Origin: CAYWVO01 sp964461835
GTDB taxonomy: Bacteria; Zixibacteria; MSB-5A5; WJJR01; JAJRUJ01
DNA: 26,919 nt
Direction: 5' to 3'
NCBI GenBank assembly: GCA_964461835.1
Contig: CAYWVO010000043.1
Coordinates: 1-26,919, forward strand
Shown: positions 6,177 through 15,221 of the stretch, piece after piece
Layout of the letters: the number at the start of each line of letters is the position of its first letter
Numbering within the stretch: the stretch's first letter is position 1
Translations under genes and position numbers: made by a program
The notes under the pieces: model-generated
The model's input: only the letters and a program-made list of their open reading frames with translations
What the model was told of the DNA's origin: nothing
Database searches by the model: none

Positions 6177-6641
6177 ATGAAACTCAGCCGCCGTACAGAT
6201 TACGCACTACGCGCAATCACCTATCTCTCAGTCCGACAAGAGAACGGCCATTGCTCGATTGCCGAAATCTCTCGGATGGAGAAAATTCCGCGCGAGTTCA
6301 GCGCGAAAGTTCTCAAAGAGCTGTGCCGCGCGGGGTTTATTCGTTCGCAACTAGGCCCGAAAGGGGGCTACAGGCTCACTCGATCCCCCGAGGATTTGAC
6401 CGTATTGGAAATCATGGAAGCTTTGGACGGTCCGGTGGCGATTAATGAGTGTCTGAGCGAACCATCGCTTTGTGGACGGACACCGGGCTGTCGGATGCAC
6501 CGGCTCTTCCGTGAGGTGAACGATAAAATGCGGGAGATTCTGGGTCGCACCAAGATTGCACAGATTGCCAACTTCGAAGAGCCGACCGATGTTGTGGTGC
6601 AGCTTGAGAAAGGCCAAACGGGGGCGACTCACGAGGCTTGA
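6177..6641 (+). CDS. Rrf2-family transcriptional regulator with Fe-S cysteines
   Basis: A 154-residue winged-helix regulator. The typical N-terminus MKLSRRTDYALRAI fixes the start at 6177, behind TTGGAGTGG, not at the upstream 6144. The recognition region KIPREFSAKVLKELCRAGF and the wing GPKGGYRL are intact. Three cysteines, C92, C99 and C105 (C-x6-C-x5-C), match the cluster ligands of IscR, NsrR and RsrR, so it probably binds a [2Fe-2S] or [4Fe-4S] cluster and senses redox state, NO or iron. No isc/suf genes are nearby. The closest candidate targets are korAB, 84 bases downstream, and the oxidative-stress block upstream. The target assignment is inference. Confidence 0.9.
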   Translation: MKLSRRTDYALRAITYLSVRQENGHCSIAEISRMEKIPREFSAKVLKELCRAGFIRSQLGPKGGYRLTRSPEDLTVLEIMEALDGPVAINECLSEPSLCGRTPGCRMHRLFREVNDKMREILGRTKIAQIANFEEPTDVVVQLEKGQTGATHEA

Positions 6642-6725
6642 TCTGGCAGCTGTGTAAAGACGGATTAGAAAATCACTGAAATTGATCGTCTCATTTTAGT
6701 TAAGTCCCGATGGAGATGATAAACC

Positions 6726-8573
6726 ATGACAGAGACGGCAACAAAGGAAAAGCCCGTAAAGCCCGTCGATCGGGCAACGGTTCGGTTCGCCGGCGATTCG
6801 GGTGACGGAATTCAATTATCCGGAAATCAGTTTACCCTCGCCACCGCATCACTGGGGAATGATCTGGCGACCCTCCCCGATTTTCCAGCCGAAATCCGCG
6901 CCCCGGCCGGGACGCTGCCGGGCGTCAGCAGTTTTCAAATCAGTTTCAGCGAACACGAGGTGCTGACGCCGGGGGATGAGCCGGATGTATTGGTGGCCAT
7001 GAATCCGGCGGCGCTCAAAGCGCATATCGATGATCTGCCGCATGGAAAGATTATCATTGTCAACGAAGATTCCTTCGATCAAAGTAACCTCAAAAAGGCA
7101 GGGTATACCTCCAACCCCTTAGAGGATGAAACGCTCAAGGGATATCGGGTTATCAAAGTCCCTATGTCATCCGTGACCGCCGAAGCTCTGGTGGATACCG
7201 GCCTGAGTAAGCGGGAAATGGAGCGCTGCAAAAACTTCTTTGCGCTCGGCGTGGTCTTTTGGATGTATGACCGTCCTCTGGATCCAACGCTGGATTGGAT
7301 TAAGGTCAAATTTGCCAAAAAGCCGGAATTTATCGAAGCAAATAGTACGGCGCTCCGTACCGGATATAACTACGCGCTGACGACTGAGATTTTCACTACC
7401 CACTACGCGGTCAAACGTGCCCATCTTGAGCCTGGTGTGTATCGCAACGTAACCGGGACTGAGGCAACCGCATTGGGCTTGATTGCGGCGGCCGAAATCT
7501 CCGGAAAGAAAGTCTTTTATGGCAGTTATCCGATTACCCCGGCCAGCGATATTTTGCACGAACTCTCGCGCCACAAAAATTTTGGCGTGAAGACGTTTCA
7601 GGCGGAGGATGAAATTTGCGCCGTCGGTTCGGCAATCGGAGCCTCCTATGGCGGATATATGGGAGTCACCGGTACCTCGGGACCGGGGGTATCTCTGAAA
7701 TCCGAATTCCTCGGCCTGGCGGTGATGGCCGAATTGCCCTTGCTCGTAATCAATGTCCAGCGGGCTGGCCCCAGTACCGGCATGCCCACCAAAATGGAAC
7801 AGGCCGATTTGTTGCAGGCCTACGCTGGCCGACACGGTGAAAGCCCCGTGGCGATTCTGGCGGCCGCGACACCGTCGGATTGTTTCACCATGGTCTTTGA
7901 GGCGGTACGGCTGGCGATGAAATACATGACTCCGGTAATCTTCCTCTCCGATGGTTATCTAACCAACGGCTCGGAGCCGTGGCGAATTCCCGACGTTAAC
8001 GATTTGCCAAAAATCCACGTCTCGCATGACGCGGACCCGGATACGTATCGTCCGTATGACCGCGATTGCAACACCCTGGCCCGTAAATGGGTTCTGCCGG
8101 GTACGCCGGGGCTGACCCATCGCATCGGCGGTTTGGAAACTGAGGATGGGACCGGGAATGTCAGCTATGACCCGACCAACCATGAAATCATGGTTCGGTT
8201 TCGTCACGCCAAAATTCAGCGGATTGCTACCGATATTCCCTCGGTGACCGTTCGCGGTGATAAGCAGGGAGAGCTGCTGGTTCTGGGCTGGGGCAGTACC
8301 TACGGGGCGATCAAAACTGCCGTAGAATCGGCTCGGGGCCGTGGGTTGCCAGTCAGTTGTGCGCACCTGCACTATCTTAATCCGTTTCCGCGTAACCTGG
8401 GGGACGTGATCGGCAATTTCAAGCGAATTCTGCTGCCGGAATTGAACCTGGGTCAGTTGCGGCTGTTGCTGCGCGGTGCGTTTGACGCCGACTTCATCGG
8501 TTTGAACAAAGTCCAGGGACAACCGTTCAAGGTTCGCGAAATTGAAGATAAGATTGAACAAATACTGAGGTGA
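6726..8573 (+). CDS. korA: 2-oxoacid:ferredoxin oxidoreductase, fused gamma-alpha subunit
   Basis: Partner of KorB in the CoA-dependent oxidative decarboxylation of a 2-oxoacid, most likely 2-oxoglutarate, to the acyl-CoA with ferredoxin as acceptor. Residues 1-200 are the gamma domain (VRFAGDSGDGIQLSG, AEIRAPAGTLPGVSS); residues ~235-615 are the alpha domain with YPITPASDI, AEDEICAVGSAIGASYGG, GTSGPGVSLKSE and QRAGPSTGMPTKMEQ. The 615-residue fused form with a separate beta subunit and no ferredoxin subunit is the KorAB type found in aerobes such as mycobacteria. ATG 6726 follows a GGAGATGA site. korB starts eight bases after its stop. The substrate is inferred from family resemblance; pyruvate or a branched-chain oxoacid is possible. 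Confidence 0.92.
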   Translation: MTETATKEKPVKPVDRATVRFAGDSGDGIQLSGNQFTLATASLGNDLATLPDFPAEIRAPAGTLPGVSSFQISFSEHEVLTPGDEPDVLVAMNPAALKAHIDDLPHGKIIIVNEDSFDQSNLKKAGYTSNPLEDETLKGYRVIKVPMSSVTAEALVDTGLSKREMERCKNFFALGVVFWMYDRPLDPTLDWIKVKFAKKPEFIEANSTALRTGYNYALTTEIFTTHYAVKRAHLEPGVYRNVTGTEATALGLIAAAEISGKKVFYGSYPITPASDILHELSRHKNFGVKTFQAEDEICAVGSAIGASYGGYMGVTGTSGPGVSLKSEFLGLAVMAELPLLVINVQRAGPSTGMPTKMEQADLLQAYAGRHGESPVAILAAATPSDCFTMVFEAVRLAMKYMTPVIFLSDGYLTNGSEPWRIPDVNDLPKIHVSHDADPDTYRPYDRDCNTLARKWVLPGTPGLTHRIGGLETEDGTGNVSYDPTNHEIMVRFRHAKIQRIATDIPSVTVRGDKQGELLVLGWGSTYGAIKTAVESARGRGLPVSCAHLHYLNPFPRNLGDVIGNFKRILLPELNLGQLRLLLRGAFDADFIGLNKVQGQPFKVREIEDKIEQILR

Positions 8574-8580
8574 AGGATAC

Positions 8581-9642
8581 ATGGCGACTCCAGTCAAACA
8601 AGCAGAAGTACACACCCTGACCCGCAAAGATTTCACGTCGGATCAGGAAGTGCGCTGGTGCCCGGGATGCGGTGACTATAGTATCCTGGCGCAAATGCAG
8701 AAAGTCTTGCCGGAATTGGGCGTCCCACCGGAAGATATCGTGTTTATCTCCGGCATCGGCTGTTCCAGCCGGTTTCCCTACTACATGGATACCTATGGGT
8801 TTCACGGCATTCATGGCCGCGCACCAACGCTTGCCACAGGTCTGCGCAGCGCCCGGCCCGATTTGTCGGTGTGGGTGATCACCGGTGATGGCGACGGGTT
8901 GAGTATTGGCGGCAACCACTTGTTGCATGCCTTACGCCGCAATGTGGATATCAATATCATCCTGTTCAACAACCGCATCTATGGGCTGACGAAAGGGCAG
9001 GCTTCGCCTACGTCGGAGTTTGGAAAACAGACAAAATCCAGCCCATTCGGAACAGTGGAGCACCCCGTTGACCCGGTGTCGTTCGCACTGACCTCCCGCG
9101 CCACGTTCGTGGCCCGCACGCTGGCCAACGAACCGAAACACCTGGCGGAAACCTTGAAACGTGCGGCCTCACACCGCGGTTCTTCATTCGTAGAGGTATA
9201 TCAGAACTGCAATATCTTCAATGACGGAGCGTTTGAAGCCTTCACCGGTCGCAAAGTCCGCGGCGAGCGGCTGCTGTATCTTGAACATGACAAACCGCTG
9301 CTGTTCGGTGACAAGAAGGACAAAGGCCTGGTCCTGGACGGGTTGTCACTCAAGGAAATCGATATTAAATCTGACGAGGATCGAAAGCAGGTTCTGCTCC
9401 ATGATGAAACCAGCCCCGATCCGTTACAGGCGTATATACTTTCCCGATTGAAACACCCTGACCATCCGGTCGCGGTGGGTGTATTTCGCTACGTGATTCG
9501 TCCAACCTTCAGCAGTCTGATGGAAGATCAAATTCAGGACGAAGTTGCCAAAAAGGGCCAGGGTAACTTACAGGATATCCTGAGTGCCGGCCAAAAGTGG
9601 ACTGTCCACGAGGATGGCACGGAAACCCGTGACCAGGAGTAG
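8581..9642 (+). CDS. korB: 2-oxoacid:ferredoxin oxidoreductase, beta subunit (TPP-binding)
   Basis: Binds thiamine diphosphate and a [4Fe-4S] cluster and completes the KorAB enzyme. The 353-residue protein has WCPGCGDYSI near the N-terminus (two cluster cysteines), ISGIGCSSRFPYY (third), and the thiamine-diphosphate motif GDGDGLSIGGNH with INIILFNNRIYGLTKGQ. A further cysteine in YQNCNIFNDG fits the fourth ligand. ATG 8581 follows GAAGGA, and the spacing to korA indicates translational coupling. A strong terminator at 9666-9698 closes the operon. Together with the stress-defence block, it suggests that ferredoxin-linked carbon metabolism operates under some oxygen exposure. Confidence 0.94.
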   Translation: MATPVKQAEVHTLTRKDFTSDQEVRWCPGCGDYSILAQMQKVLPELGVPPEDIVFISGIGCSSRFPYYMDTYGFHGIHGRAPTLATGLRSARPDLSVWVITGDGDGLSIGGNHLLHALRRNVDINIILFNNRIYGLTKGQASPTSEFGKQTKSSPFGTVEHPVDPVSFALTSRATFVARTLANEPKHLAETLKRAASHRGSSFVEVYQNCNIFNDGAFEAFTGRKVRGERLLYLEHDKPLLFGDKKDKGLVLDGLSLKEIDIKSDEDRKQVLLHDETSPDPLQAYILSRLKHPDHPVAVGVFRYVIRPTFSSLMEDQIQDEVAKKGQGNLQDILSAGQKWTVHEDGTETRDQE

Positions 9643-9665
9643 AGTCTTTTTTGATGTTTCCCCCA

Positions 9666-9698
9666 AAAGGCCCGCACAGTGACGCGGGTCTTTTTTTT
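9666..9698 (+). terminator. Rho-independent terminator after korB
   Basis: The stem AAGGCCCGC / GCGGGTCTT (one G-T wobble) has an eight-base loop and is followed by eight T. It overlaps the first codons of the kinase-like frame, which argues against expression of that frame from upstream. Confidence 0.92.
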
Positions 9699-9699
9699 G

Positions 9700-11034
9700 C
9701 GATGCCGGTGCAGCGGTTCGAGGCTGTTCCACAAGCCGCTTGGCGCTGGCGGGATGGGTGAGGTCTTCCTTGCTGATGATGAAAAGTTGCCTCGGAAGGT
9801 CGCGCTCAAATTCCTTCCGGCCTATATGCAGGATCAACCGGAATTCGTCGAACGATTTACCCGCGAGGCGCGCGTCGCCGGAGCCATCGATCATCCCAAT
9901 GTCGTCTCAATATACGAGGTCAATGATTTCACTGGTCGGCAGTTCTACGCCATGCAGTTTCTGGTTGGCCAGACTCTTTCCGAATATTGCGCCGCAGAAA
10001 AACCCACTTTTCCGGAGATTATCGAGTTGACCAGGCAAACTCTGGCCGGCCTGCGGGCGGTGCATGAGGCGGGAATAGTCCATCGGGATCTGAAACCCGC
10101 GAATATCATTATTGCCAAAGACGGGCGTCCCGTGCTGGTCGATTTCGGCCTGGCGTTTCGTGCCGGAGATAAAAAACTGATCCAGGTGGGGACCGCGTTG
10201 GGCACTATTGGCTATATGTCTCCCGGACAGATCAGCGGGGATGAGGTCGACTCACGCTCGGACCTGTTCTCCATGGGAGTCATTTTGTATGAAATGCTCA
10301 CCGGCGCGATGCCGTTTAGCGGTGACAGTCAGGCCGCATCCCTGCATGCGACGGTATACGAGCAGCCCACACCGGTCAGGAAACATGATGCTTCCCTGCC
10401 GGCCGGCAGCCAGCGGGTAATCGATAGATTGCTGGAGAAATCTCCGGATCGACGCTATCAGTCAGCATACGAAGTCATTGACGATCTGACCGATGGGCAG
10501 GGGACGCAAACGTGGAGAATCCAGACGCTAAAGGCAGGCTTTCGCCTTAAACCGGCGTACCTGTTGCTAGCACTTGCCGTCGTGATGGCTGCACTTGGCA
10601 CATTGGTCGTTTCGCAACTTGTCGACGGTGGACCGGGTGGAGGTGCCGACCGGATTATGCTGGCGGTATTGCCTTTTGAGAGCTTCGGATCGACCGAGGA
10701 TGAATATTTCGCCGATGGGATCACCGAGGAAATCCTGACCAATATCGGTAAACTCTCTGGGTTGGATGTAATTGCCCGATCCAGCGCGGTTAAATACAAA
10801 GATTCCGGCAAATCCTCCCGGGAAATCGGTAAGGAGTTGGGAGTACAATATATCCTGGAGGGCACCATACGGTGGGATAAGTCCAGTGTTCCCAGCCGGA
10901 TACGTATTAGTCCCAAATTGGTTAACGTCGATGACGCCACGCAGGTCTGGGCGCAGGGATTTAACGAAGTTCTGGATGATATCTGCGATGTGCAAGCGAA
11001 AATTGCCGGGGAAAGGGAGGGGTTATACCGATGA
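9700..11034 (+). pseudogene. Ser/Thr protein kinase remnant with TolB-like extracellular segment
   Basis: The frame encodes a eukaryotic-type kinase domain (glycine loop LGAGGMGEVF, VALK, C-helix REARVAG, HRDLKPAN, DFG), one membrane helix (LLLALAVVMAALGTLVV) and the start of the TolB-like domain seen in bacterial kinase-TPR proteins (VLPFESFG, GITEEILTNI, VIARSS, YILEGTIR). It looks broken at both ends. No credible start exists: the only upstream codons (GTG 9679, TTG 9697) lie inside the korB terminator without a ribosome site, and the strand-1 residues before LGAGG are not kinase-like. The C-terminus stops after VQAKIAG without the usual TPR repeats. The conserved APE glutamate is glycine (SPGQ for SPEQ). 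Expression of a fragment cannot be excluded. Confidence 0.7.
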
Positions 11035-11085
11035 GAAAAAGTAGTAGATTGAGTGACTACCTGATGTTCACGTCGCGTAAAAATC

Positions 11086-11113
11086 TTGAAGAATCCTGCG
11101 AAATTCGTATATT
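11086..11113 (+). promoter_or_regulatory. Predicted promoter for the GH116 gene
   Basis: TTGAAG at 11086-11091 and TATATT at 11108-11113 are 16 bases apart. The pair sits about 50 bases before the GTG start at 11161. Consensus match only. Confidence 0.45.
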
Positions 11114-11160
11114 ATACCGGATTAGTACTGATCCAGTACCTGCCGGGTGGGGAGGTAGCA

Positions 11161-14100
11161 GTGTCTCGGTGTGACAGGATTCGGGTCGTGTGTGGGAGCA
11201 CTTGGGCCACGTTGTTGGTGACGGTATGTCTCCACGTGGGCGTTGTCGTGGCCGGAAGTGCTGCGGCGGATTTCGCTGCCCAAAACGTGTCGTCTGGTGA
11301 GGACGGGCCGGTGTTCACCATCCCGCGAGGGGCGTGGGAGCGAACCGTGGGTGATATTCCCTGGCCGGCAACAAGTAGTGATCCAAATCGCGGCATCGTC
11401 CTTGGTGGTTTCGGCGCCGGCGCGTTCATGTACAACATCAGCGGATCCTTTGGCCCCTGGGCCGACGAAGTTGGGGAGTACGACCATCACTACCTTGAAG
11501 GTGCCTCCTTCCATTTTTACGAGAAGATTGACGGTCAAATTCAGGTCCGCAGCCTGACGACTGATACCACCGCGAAGCCGACATGGTCGATCCTCGATCC
11601 AGGTAGTGGGACCTACTACGCACTGCATCCGAAGGGCTGGACTCGCTATACAGTTTTTACGCATGAACTTGAAAACCAGTTTTTCTCGCCGATCATCCCC
11701 CATAATTACCGGGAGACTTCATTTCCGGTCGCGGTCTGGCAGTTTGGCGTCACCAATCCGACTGGTGATTCAACGGAATGTGCCGTGATGTTAACGTGGC
11801 CGCATCCGCCGTTCAGTGGCAAGAGTGACAGTCGCCTGGGGTATTTCAACGCCATCCGGTCCGCATCCGGCAAGACGGGTATGGTGCTCAAGGCGAACGA
11901 TCCCGGAAACCGGGTCGAAGCGGAAGGATCAGAGTGGTGTCTGGCAACGGCTTCTGCCGGGGGCGATCACATCGTCTCGTATGCGACCTGGGATGTGGAT
12001 GGGGATGGCTCTGATATCTGGGATCAGTTCAGCGACGATGGGGAATTATCGAAAAACGTGAATCCTTTCGCATCCGCAGGAGCAGTAGCAGTCAAAATCA
12101 TTCTGGGACCGGGGGAGACCAAGACGGCTTCCATCGTCCTGAGTTGGGATTTTCCAGTCGTTGCTTTCGAGAGCGCTTATGATGGCGGACGCAGTACTCA
12201 ATGGTGGAAACGATATTGCGAATACTTTGATACTCTGAGCGATAACTCATTTGATGTCGCGGTAGAGGCGCTGGATAGCGCCGACGTCTGGTCGGGGGAA
12301 ATTGATACCTGGATCACCAGTTACACCTCGGATGCTCGATACCCGGATTGGCTGCTCTGCGCGGCGTTCAACGAATTATACTATAACCAGATGGGCGGAT
12401 CATTCTGGGAATCCGGCTTGCGTTCCGGCCACCCGGACGAATTCATGGGTTTGCACCCGGAGGATCATAAGAATTTTGTCATGGAATCCCAAGCCTACAC
12501 GCTCTCCGGAAACATCAGTGTCGGACACTATAGTTCGATCGTGTACGCAAAATTCTGGCCGGAAATGGAACGCGATCTTCTCCGGTCACACGCGGACATC
12601 GTCTTGTACTGGGACAAGTGTGATCCGGTAACCCCCCATCAGACCGCCCCGGAAATCGGCGCCCCGAGAGACTTTGTCGGTACTGATTCCTGTGGAATTG
12701 GGGATCCGTTTTTCGCGGTCGATCCGCATGCCTACTGGCGTCGGGCGTTACCATGTGAACCGGGCAATATCCATGTGCAAACGGAAACCTCATCGAAATT
12801 TATTCAACGCTGTTGGCGGTACTATTCCCTGTATGAGGACCCGGGGTTCCTCGACTATGTCTGGCCGGCGTTGAAAAGCACCTATGAGTTTATGAAGTTG
12901 TACGACTGTGAACCGGAGCCGCGCGATTCCCTCCCGGATGCACAGGGATACGATAATACCTATGACGGCTGGGGCATGTATGGTACCGATATGTACAGCG
13001 GCACATTCTGGATTGGCGCCCTGGAGGCCATGGATACGATGGCGACCATCATGAACGATCCGATTCAACCGGAAGTGCAAGCTTGGCTGGAGGCGGCGCG
13101 CAGAAATCTGGATGCCCAGTTGTGGGACAATGACGCATTATACTATCACCTCGACACCGGCAGCGAATATCCGGAAGCAGTCTTCGCCGATGCGCTGGGC
13201 GGCCAGCGTTACACTGAAGCCCTTGGGCTGTCAGATGTTTTGGAACGTTGGAAGATGGATGCCCACCTGCAAAAAGTCTATGACGTCCTGGTGGCGCCAA
13301 ATGTGCTCTACGGCGCTCGCCTGGGGCGGTTGCCGGATGGGAGCACTGTTCCGACCGGGGATCGGGATACGCGTGAGTACTGGGTGGGGACAACGTACTG
13401 GGTCGCAGCGATGATGTATCACGCGGGAATGAAGGCTGAGGCGTTGGCTACCGCTTACGGGGCATTCCATCCCGTGTTCGAGAACGAAGAACTGGCCTAC
13501 TGGTTTAACACTCCGGAAGCCTGGTTAGACAACGGATATGCTCCCCGGCCGAATGGTTTTTACGGACTAGCCAAAGGCGGCGAACCCCGGTCAGCAAAAG
13601 CCCCGGGAGAGACACCCATCCCCGAAGAGTATCTTAGCATTGGCAAATCCCCGCACCAATACCAACGGCCGCGCGCAGTGTGGGAACTCATGTTTGAAAT
13701 GAGCAAAGATCTCCCCATTGTTCCCACACAACTGCTGCCCGAAGATTTTGCGTATCTGGGTGACGACACCCCGGTGCTTCACTGGTCTGGCACCATCGCC
13801 GAGGGTGGTACCTATACGCTGCAAGTTTCGACTGCGATCGATTTCTCCGAGAATTTACAGACGGTCACCGGGCTTACTGACACTACATATGTCTGGCCGG
13901 ATTCCATAGCCCTGGCTGATGGACTATACTTTTGGCGGGTTCAGGCGATTGCCGAGGAGGGGCAACAGAGCGGATATCAGGATGCGCCGTTTTCTTTCAC
14001 GGTGGATGCGGACTTACCGTGTGATTGTACCTACTTGGGGGATTGCACGCAGGATGAGCAAATAACTCCACTGGATGTGGCCTACATGGTTCAGTTTGTG

Positions 14101-14268
14101 TATGTCGCCGCGGTCCCGCCGCCACCGGCCATACCCGATTGCCCTGCCGTCAATGGTGACTGGGATTGTGACGACAAAATCAACCCGCTTGATGTCATGA
14201 TGGCGGTGAATTTCGTTTATCGTGGCTGGGAAACCGGTCCCTGCGATCCGTGTGCCTCAGGCCCGTAA
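11161..14268 (+). CDS. Secreted GH116-type glycosidase with dockerin-like repeats
   Basis: A 1035-residue exported enzyme, probably a beta-glucosidase or related glycosidase of family GH116 (relatives: human GBA2, TxGH116). GTG 11161 follows GGGGAGG; the longer frame from TTG 11086 has no ribosome site. A signal peptide (LLVTVCLHVGVVVAG, then SAAA) precedes an N-terminal beta domain with IVLGGFGAGAF. The likely nucleophile is E405 (AAFNELYYNQMGG) and the likely acid/base D602 (NTYDGWGMYGTDMYSGTFW), by analogy with GBA2. Their spacing (197) is wider than in GBA2, so an insertion lies between. After the (alpha/alpha) domain comes a fibronectin-III-like stretch (~875-960) and two dockerin-like repeats (GDCTQDEQITPLDV, GDWDCDDKINPLDV). 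Surface anchoring or complex formation is inferred. Confidence 0.82.
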   Translation: MSRCDRIRVVCGSTWATLLVTVCLHVGVVVAGSAAADFAAQNVSSGEDGPVFTIPRGAWERTVGDIPWPATSSDPNRGIVLGGFGAGAFMYNISGSFGPWADEVGEYDHHYLEGASFHFYEKIDGQIQVRSLTTDTTAKPTWSILDPGSGTYYALHPKGWTRYTVFTHELENQFFSPIIPHNYRETSFPVAVWQFGVTNPTGDSTECAVMLTWPHPPFSGKSDSRLGYFNAIRSASGKTGMVLKANDPGNRVEAEGSEWCLATASAGGDHIVSYATWDVDGDGSDIWDQFSDDGELSKNVNPFASAGAVAVKIILGPGETKTASIVLSWDFPVVAFESAYDGGRSTQWWKRYCEYFDTLSDNSFDVAVEALDSADVWSGEIDTWITSYTSDARYPDWLLCAAFNELYYNQMGGSFWESGLRSGHPDEFMGLHPEDHKNFVMESQAYTLSGNISVGHYSSIVYAKFWPEMERDLLRSHADIVLYWDKCDPVTPHQTAPEIGAPRDFVGTDSCGIGDPFFAVDPHAYWRRALPCEPGNIHVQTETSSKFIQRCWRYYSLYEDPGFLDYVWPALKSTYEFMKLYDCEPEPRDSLPDAQGYDNTYDGWGMYGTDMYSGTFWIGALEAMDTMATIMNDPIQPEVQAWLEAARRNLDAQLWDNDALYYHLDTGSEYPEAVFADALGGQRYTEALGLSDVLERWKMDAHLQKVYDVLVAPNVLYGARLGRLPDGSTVPTGDRDTREYWVGTTYWVAAMMYHAGMKAEALATAYGAFHPVFENEELAYWFNTPEAWLDNGYAPRPNGFYGLAKGGEPRSAKAPGETPIPEEYLSIGKSPHQYQRPRAVWELMFEMSKDLPIVPTQLLPEDFAYLGDDTPVLHWSGTIAEGGTYTLQVSTAIDFSENLQTVTGLTDTTYVWPDSIALADGLYFWRVQAIAEEGQQSGYQDAPFSFTVDADLPCDCTYLGDCTQDEQITPLDVAYMVQFVYVAAVPPPPAIPDCPAVNGDWDCDDKINPLDVMMAVNFVYRGWETGPCDPCASGP

Positions 14269-14376
14269 GTACCCTTCATTTCCGCGTCATTCGCTTACGC
14301 TACCGATAGGTTCTCGCGGAGAATTGGATAATACCGGAGAAATTTTCAAACAGCTGGACCTCTGTGTCCTGCGCTT
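14269..14376. other. Convergent intergenic region
   Basis: The 108 bases between the stop codons of the GH116 gene (+) and rnc (-). I see no strong hairpin with a T-tract on either strand and no gene. Confidence 0.5.
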
Positions 14377-15135
14377 TTAATCGGGGGCTAACGGGAGTTC
14401 TTCCTGAATGCGCCTGAGGGCGATTTCCGCGGCCGCCTGTTCGGCTTCCTTTTTTGATGACCCCTTGCCGATTCCCATACTGCGATTGAGACAGTACACC
14501 TGTACGGTAAACATTTTGTCGTGATCGGGTCCGGTTTCGCTGAGTACTTCATAGCGCGGCATTCCCAATGCACGCGCCTGGAGATATTCGAGCAGATTCC
14601 CCTTAAAATTGACGTATTCAATCCGCCGCCGCCAGCGTTCGAAATTATTGAGCAGGACGCGGCTGATCCAGCCTCGTGCCTGGCCGAGGTCACCGTCGAG
14701 AAAAATCGCACCGGTAAGCGATTCAAATACATCGGAGAGTATGGACGGGCGATCGTCGCCGCCGGCCCGTCGCTCCTCCGGGGAGAGGCGGATGTACTTC
14801 CCCAACTCCAGCGAACGCGACAGTTCAGTCAACGAGTGAATGTTTACCACACTGGCCTTAAGTTTCGTTAAGTCCCCTTCCGCGTATTGCTCATAGTGGT
14901 GGAAAACATACTCCGCGACACAGATACCCAATACCGAATCACCGAGGAATTCCAGCCGTTCGTAGGAGGGAAGATGACCCTGTCCCGGAATATTCACGTA
15001 TGAACGATGGGTGAGCGCCTCTTGCAGCAGGGTAATGTCGTTGAAATGATAGCCGATCCGTCGCTGCAAATCGGCATATTCATCCGAAGTCGGGCGCTTA
15101 CTGAATCGACCCAGAATGTCTTTAAGCCACTTCAT
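14377..15135 (-). CDS. rnc: Ribonuclease III
   Basis: Endonuclease that cuts double-stranded RNA in rRNA precursors and structured mRNAs. The 252-residue protein has the catalytic signature ERLEFLGDSVL (E62, D66) and the second pair D135/E138 in SDVFESLTGAIFLDGD, with Mg-binding geometry as in the family. The C-terminal ~75 residues are a double-stranded RNA-binding domain (GNLLEYLQARALGMPRYEV through SSKKEAEQAAAEIAL). It is last in the yceD-rpmF-plsX-fab cluster, a common bacterial order. The gap to fabF is 86 bases with a hairpin, so expression may be partly separate. The ribosome site before ATG 15135 is weak. Confidence 0.96.
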   Translation of the reverse strand: MKWLKDILGRFSKRPTSDEYADLQRRIGYHFNDITLLQEALTHRSYVNIPGQGHLPSYERLEFLGDSVLGICVAEYVFHHYEQYAEGDLTKLKASVVNIHSLTELSRSLELGKYIRLSPEERRAGGDDRPSILSDVFESLTGAIFLDGDLGQARGWISRVLLNNFERWRRRIEYVNFKGNLLEYLQARALGMPRYEVLSETGPDHDKMFTVQVYCLNRSMGIGKGSSKKEAEQAAAEIALRRIQEELPLAPD

Positions 15136-15144
15136 CGGCAGCCA

Positions 15145-15174
15145 TAAAACAACCCCTCATACGTCGAGGGGTTG
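15145..15174 (-). terminator. Hairpin between fabF and rnc
   Basis: Read on the minus strand, CAACCCCTC and GAGGGGTTG pair perfectly (9 bp) around a seven-base loop and are followed by TTTT. It lies 10 bases before the rnc start. It may terminate part of the fab transcripts or act as a processing or attenuation site ahead of rnc. Confidence 0.6.
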
Positions 15175-15221
15175 CACGAAGAATCGAGTAGTATTATCTC
15201 GGATCGCGTCTCGCGCGCGAT

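Noticed and set aside
9679..11034. Intact Ser/Thr kinase starting at GTG 9679
   Set aside because: The start lies in the korB terminator stem with no ribosome site, and the encoded first residues are translated terminator sequence.
11031..11174. A 47-codon frame with ATG behind GGGAGGGG, overlapping the end of the kinase remnant and the GH116 promoter
   Set aside because: The ribosome site looks good, but the protein has low complexity without a recognisable pattern and the frame runs through the predicted promoter and ribosome site of the GH116 gene.
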